A stretch of 64,000 bases of DNA from Epiperipatus broadwayi (lineage: Eukaryota; Onychophora; Udeonychophora; Euonychophora; Peripatidae). The DNA lies in assembly GCA_028023455.1 (NCBI GenBank), contig JAQFVV010012985.1:1-64000 (forward strand), in the 5' to 3' direction. Under the pieces are notes generated by a model that saw nothing but the letters and a program-made list of their open reading frames with translations, did no database searches and had not been told where the DNA came from. Both the position numbers and the translations under genes were made by a program. Within the stretch, counting starts at the first letter, position 1; each line of letters starts with the position of its first letter. Below are positions 61,020-64,000 of the stretch, in pieces.

Positions 61020-61330
61020 AGACTGTAAGATGCTCTCTGCTCAATTTATATTTTCATGTTATGAGGCCTTTCTTCTCACAACAATAATAAACTAACTCTT
61101 TCAAATTACTTTTAACAGACTGATTTTTACTGTTTTTTTATACATGTACTACATTCACTATTATTACCCAAATTTCAAAAGTTGTTTAATTGATGTAGTA
61201 CAATTTCATGGGCTACTCCCATTTTAATCACATCCTTGTAAGTTAAATCTCTAGAAGTCAGCAGCTGCTGTCTAAGTCTATAATCAGACATTCCCCAAAT
61301 TGTTTGAGCAGAGTATCCTCAATACTTATG
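61020..61330 (-). pseudogene. Gag remnant with decayed zinc knuckle (gypsy element 2)
   Basis: Minus strand: FGMSDYRLRQQLLTSRDLTY, KDVIKMGVAHEIV (61195-61300), a capsid C-terminal pattern of gypsy Gags, followed at 61085-61020 by a decayed double zinc knuckle (VCGRVGYLERVYR where C-x2-C-G-x2-G-H-x4-C is expected). Gag packages the element RNA. Cysteine and histidine losses show decay. Confidence 0.65.
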
Positions 61331-61693
61331 CATTAGACCTACAATGTAGAGAAATTGGTAGGCCTTTTCACATCCATGATAAACGTGTAAACTTGTGATC
61401 ACATCCAATAAACCCTGGGATGTTATCCGATCTTGTATTAAAATGTGTGACAGTAAAATTGGCATTTGTAAGGGAATGTGGTTGGAGGATTTAAAGTGAT
61501 ACTCTTTATTTACAGTTGGTCTCACAAATTAAAGTCTATAAAATAAAGAAAACTAGAGCTTGGCTTAGCAGATAAAACCGTAATTGATTGGAATAACTAT
61601 ATGAGGGAAGTTTGTACCATGGCTGTGTTTTTTTGTGTGTGATAATTTTACACTCTCAGTTATTGTCCAGATTTCATTCTAACCACATCTTTA

Positions 61694-61927
61694 GTGCTGT
61701 CAATTGCATTTTTAATTATTTTTTACTTCATTTATGTTTGTATTTTTGATTCAACAATTTATTCTGACTGTTGGAAAGTCTATAAAAGTGCTGAAAAATT
61801 AAGTGCTGATTACGATCATTTTTGGGTGAACCACAAATACAATCACATGTTAAGTAAGTGTGCATTTTGGAAAAAAATAAAAATTTTACTTTTAGTCTCC
61901 ATTTTGGGGGAAAAATTATCCATTTAA
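61694..61927 (+). pseudogene. Merlin/IS1016-type transposase fragment
   Basis: A plus frame of 77 codons contains STIYSDCWKVYKSAEKLS, ADYDHFWVNHKYNHML. S-D-x-W-x-x-Y ... H-x-x-V-N-H is the signature around the second catalytic aspartate of ISXO2-like DDE transposases, known in animals as Merlin elements. The first aspartate and final glutamate regions are not present: the frame continues into unrelated text after NHML. It lies within the second gypsy element, on the opposite strand. Confidence 0.6.
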
Positions 61928-62290
61928 AATAAAATAGAACCACCAAATTGATTGTTTCATCAAAACAATTCCTATTACATACCATATGTGTATATTTACA
62001 GTTTTTTATAGTATATTTCATCTGTTGTAAGGTGTATAAAAGTGTTGAATTACTAAATGCTGATTATGATCATTTTGGGTGAACCATAAATACAATCATG
62101 TCAAGTAAGTGTGCATTTTGGGAAAAATATAAATTTTACTTTTAGTCTCCATTTTGGGAAAATAAGTTTATCCACCTAAAATAAATTAGAACAGTAAAAT
62201 TGATTGTTTTATCGTGACAATTCCTGTTATATATTACACGATAAGGACTGTATGTGTTTATTATATAATTTTTTGATAATACTTTAAACT
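61771..62290 (+). repeat. Tandem duplication of ~265 bp including the Merlin fragment
   Basis: GTCTATAAAAGTGCTGAA...TGCTGATTACGATCATTT...AAGTGTGCATTTTGG...TTTTAGTCTCCATTTTGGG at 61778-61910 recurs from 62032 to 62160 with small changes, and both continue into ATTGATTGTTT, ACAATTCCT and CATATGTGTATATTTA/TGTATGTGTTTAT. Part of the right end occurs a third time at 62565-62640. The second copy breaks the reading frame. Confidence 0.85.
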
Positions 62291-62730
62291 ATTTTTGTAA
62301 TTTAGTGATTGTTTTGTCCATATTTAAACTAACATTTGGGAATTGCACAATTGGCTTGTTATATTTTACTTATTTTTGTATGGCGAATCAATATTTTTAC
62401 TGTTGTTAAAAATATACTTTTTAAGATCAAATATTTTGGTGGTATTCATATTTTTGGTATTATTAGAAATTAATATTCTACATCATACTTTATATTTTTT
62501 GTGTCAAAGTCATATTTTAGTATTATTAAAAATGCACAATCATCTTTTTATATACTACATTATAAGTACCATATGTGTATATTTTAGGTTTTTTTTGGTA
62601 ATATTTTAAAGTATTTTTGTAATTTAGTAATTGTTTTAATATTAGACCTGTAACACATATTAAACTTGCAACACCTTTTCATATACATATTCAGGCTCCT
62701 GATAACTTTGTAAATCCTTTATCATTTTAG

Positions 62731-62849
62731 GTGTGTAGATGCAAGTGTGAACATTATTTTGGTCAGACCAAAAGATTAGAAAGTTGTCAGAAAATTGATC
62801 CAAATGTGAAAAGGCACTGCAGATCTAATACATGTTACAAATCTAATAA
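62731..62849 (+). CDS. Possible exon, Cys-rich or GIY-YIG remnant
   Basis: TTTATCATTTTAG precedes and GTAAGTACC (an ideal donor) follows a 119-base segment open in only one frame: VCRCKCEHYFGQTKRLESCQ, KIDPNVKRHCRSNTCYKSN. It could be a Cys-rich host exon (7 Cys in 39 residues). Alternatively, HYFGQTKR resembles the YIGQT-x-R core of GIY-YIG endonucleases in Penelope-like elements, of which this window has several. The location between gag and the 5' LTR of a gypsy element favours a transposon origin. Confidence 0.35.
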
Positions 62850-63449
62850 GTAAGTACCATGTCCTCAAGTGCATTTCCATATTCACAATCTTTAGCAATT
62901 TTTTTTCAGTAACTGACCATAATTACATACTCTGTTTCTTTATTTTGGTGTCTATTTCTAAACTGTAGCTGTGCTACATGTTTTGAAAATTGTGGTCTAA
63001 AATAGTTATTTAATTTTTTCACTACCAATGGGTATGGTAACTTCTCTGGGTCCTCATGATTGCATATTCAATTAGCAATTTCAATTCCATTTTGCACAAC
63101 ATCACATAGCAATGCAACTTTAATAAGATTATTAGAAGTTCTGTTTATAAAGAAAATTTTGTCTATCCTCTTAAGTATCTAGTCTAAAGAACTATTTATA
63201 TTAAACTTATTTATTGTCATTTGCAGTAAAGATGTCGTTTTATTACCTAATCCCTAATGTAGTAACTATTTGTTTTCCATGATTATTTAGATTCATTCAC
63301 CAGCTAATTTCCTCATAAATTGATTAAATGAGCCAATTTTTATAATTAACACATTTATACTGATTAATGACTAAAACAGTTTTTAGCTTTGAGATTGAAT
63401 TCTATTAATTGACTACTACAGTTTTAATTTACAGTTGACAGACTGCACC

Positions 63450-63965
63450 AGTTTTCTGCTGTATACTGCCATCACGAGTATTGCTGTTGTGGTAAAGATG
63501 AACAAACACACAGAAATAAATATTACACAAATAGTTTTGATTAACTAATAGCATATTTGGCAAACAAAATAACAATAAAGTAATATTAAAATAACACTTA
63601 CATATACATGGTGGCTTACAAAATAATGATAAGGCTGACATGGCCTGTAAAAATTCCTAGGCCCATTTTAAAACCTTCATTGTTGGAATTCACTGGCTAC
63701 TCCATCCACTTCTATACTCATATTTCAATGTTGTAGTGGTTCATAGTTCACAACATGAAGCAACTCCAAAGATGCGAGTGTGTGTGTTTGTATCTTCTGT
63801 CCATGTTTATGTGTTTTTAATCTTATTCCAGATCATCCCCAGGTCACAACACTATAATCTTATAATTACCTCCACATACCAAGGAAATTCCTAGATTTAT
63901 ATCACCAATCAAATTACTTATAATGCTAAGACCTTTGCTAATTGCTCTAACAAGATTCATTGATA
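63450..63965 (-). repeat. 5' LTR of the second gypsy element
   Basis: Direct repeat partner of 58755-59280 (see there for shared blocks), diverged by visibly more than the LTRs of the first element, with small indels. The last 35 bases of the window hold nothing recognised. Confidence 0.75.
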
Positions 63966-64000
63966 AAATGCTAGCAAGAGAAAACATTTAATATATCTCT

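Larger units (their letters stand above)
58755..63965 (-). mobile_element. Second Ty3/gypsy element, decayed, minus strand
   Basis: About 520-base direct repeats at 58755-59280 and 63450-63965 flank minus-strand Gag and integrase remnants. Only about 400 bases lie between the Gag zinc knuckle (61020) and the integrase zinc-binding region (60600), so protease, reverse transcriptase and RNase H are deleted. Between the 5' LTR and gag lies unrelated material including a Merlin-type transposase fragment. It is a different and older lineage than the element at 3-9.6 kb, with much shorter LTRs. Confidence 0.7.

Noticed and set aside
61319-61525. 68-codon minus frame as a gene
   Set aside because: Sits just upstream of the Gag remnant of a dead gypsy element and has no recognisable motif of its own.

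Overview
The window is AT-rich, intron- and repeat-dominated animal DNA, not bacterial or viral. Reasons: eukaryotic retroelements throughout (two Ty3/gypsy LTR elements, Jockey/CR1-type and RTE-like LINEs, several Penelope-like elements), tRNA-derived SINEs, a Merlin/IS1016-type transposase fragment, degenerate TTAGGG-type telomeric repeats, long microsatellites, and only a few isolated exon-like stretches with GT/AG borders. The repeat mix would suit a lophotrochozoan such as a mollusc, but nothing fixes the species; that is inference.

Layout. 1-2.6 kb: copy 1 of a dispersed sequence also present at 36.3-38.2 kb, split by a 1.55 kb foldback element. 3.0-9.6 kb: a decayed Ty3/gypsy element on the minus strand with two ~1.37 kb LTRs. 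9.6-18.9 kb: mostly non-coding, with a Penelope-type palindrome, antisense SINEs, one copy of an unnamed repeat (R1), a minisatellite and two possible small exons. 19.7-25.6 kb: nested retroelements: an RTE-like and a Penelope fragment on minus, a 260 bp trinucleotide array, a Jockey-like LINE on plus, then a Penelope element carrying an inverted copy of part of itself. 27.0 kb: an interstitial telomere-like block. 27.7-28.0 kb: a core promoter with ideal TATA-Inr spacing and an exon-1-like ATG/splice donor. 28.6-35.5 kb: second R1 copy, Penelope fragment, SINE, possible exon at 33.6 kb, RTE-like LINE, inverted repeat. 36.3-38.2 kb: copy 2 of the dispersed sequence, split by a minus-strand LINE fragment. 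39.5-41 kb: two Penelope-type palindromes, one with a perfect 102 bp inverted repeat. 43.3 kb: the best host exon candidate, encoding membrane segments. 44.8-47.3 kb: foldback SINE and a plus-strand Penelope element whose ends match the palindromes. 47.5-50.0 kb: diverged tandem/inverted repeats and a hairpin with a hammerhead-like motif. 51-58.7 kb: SINE, RTE tails, microsatellites. 58.75-63.97 kb: second decayed Ty3/gypsy element (minus), with a partly duplicated Merlin transposase fragment inside.

No complete gene is visible. The exon-like pieces may belong to one or more long-intron host genes on the plus strand, but they cannot be joined from this window alone. The clearest themes are foldback architecture (at least eight independent long inverted repeats) and Penelope elements whose terminal sequences recur as stand-alone palindromes. 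Percent identities were judged by eye; homology calls rest on motif recognition without database searches.
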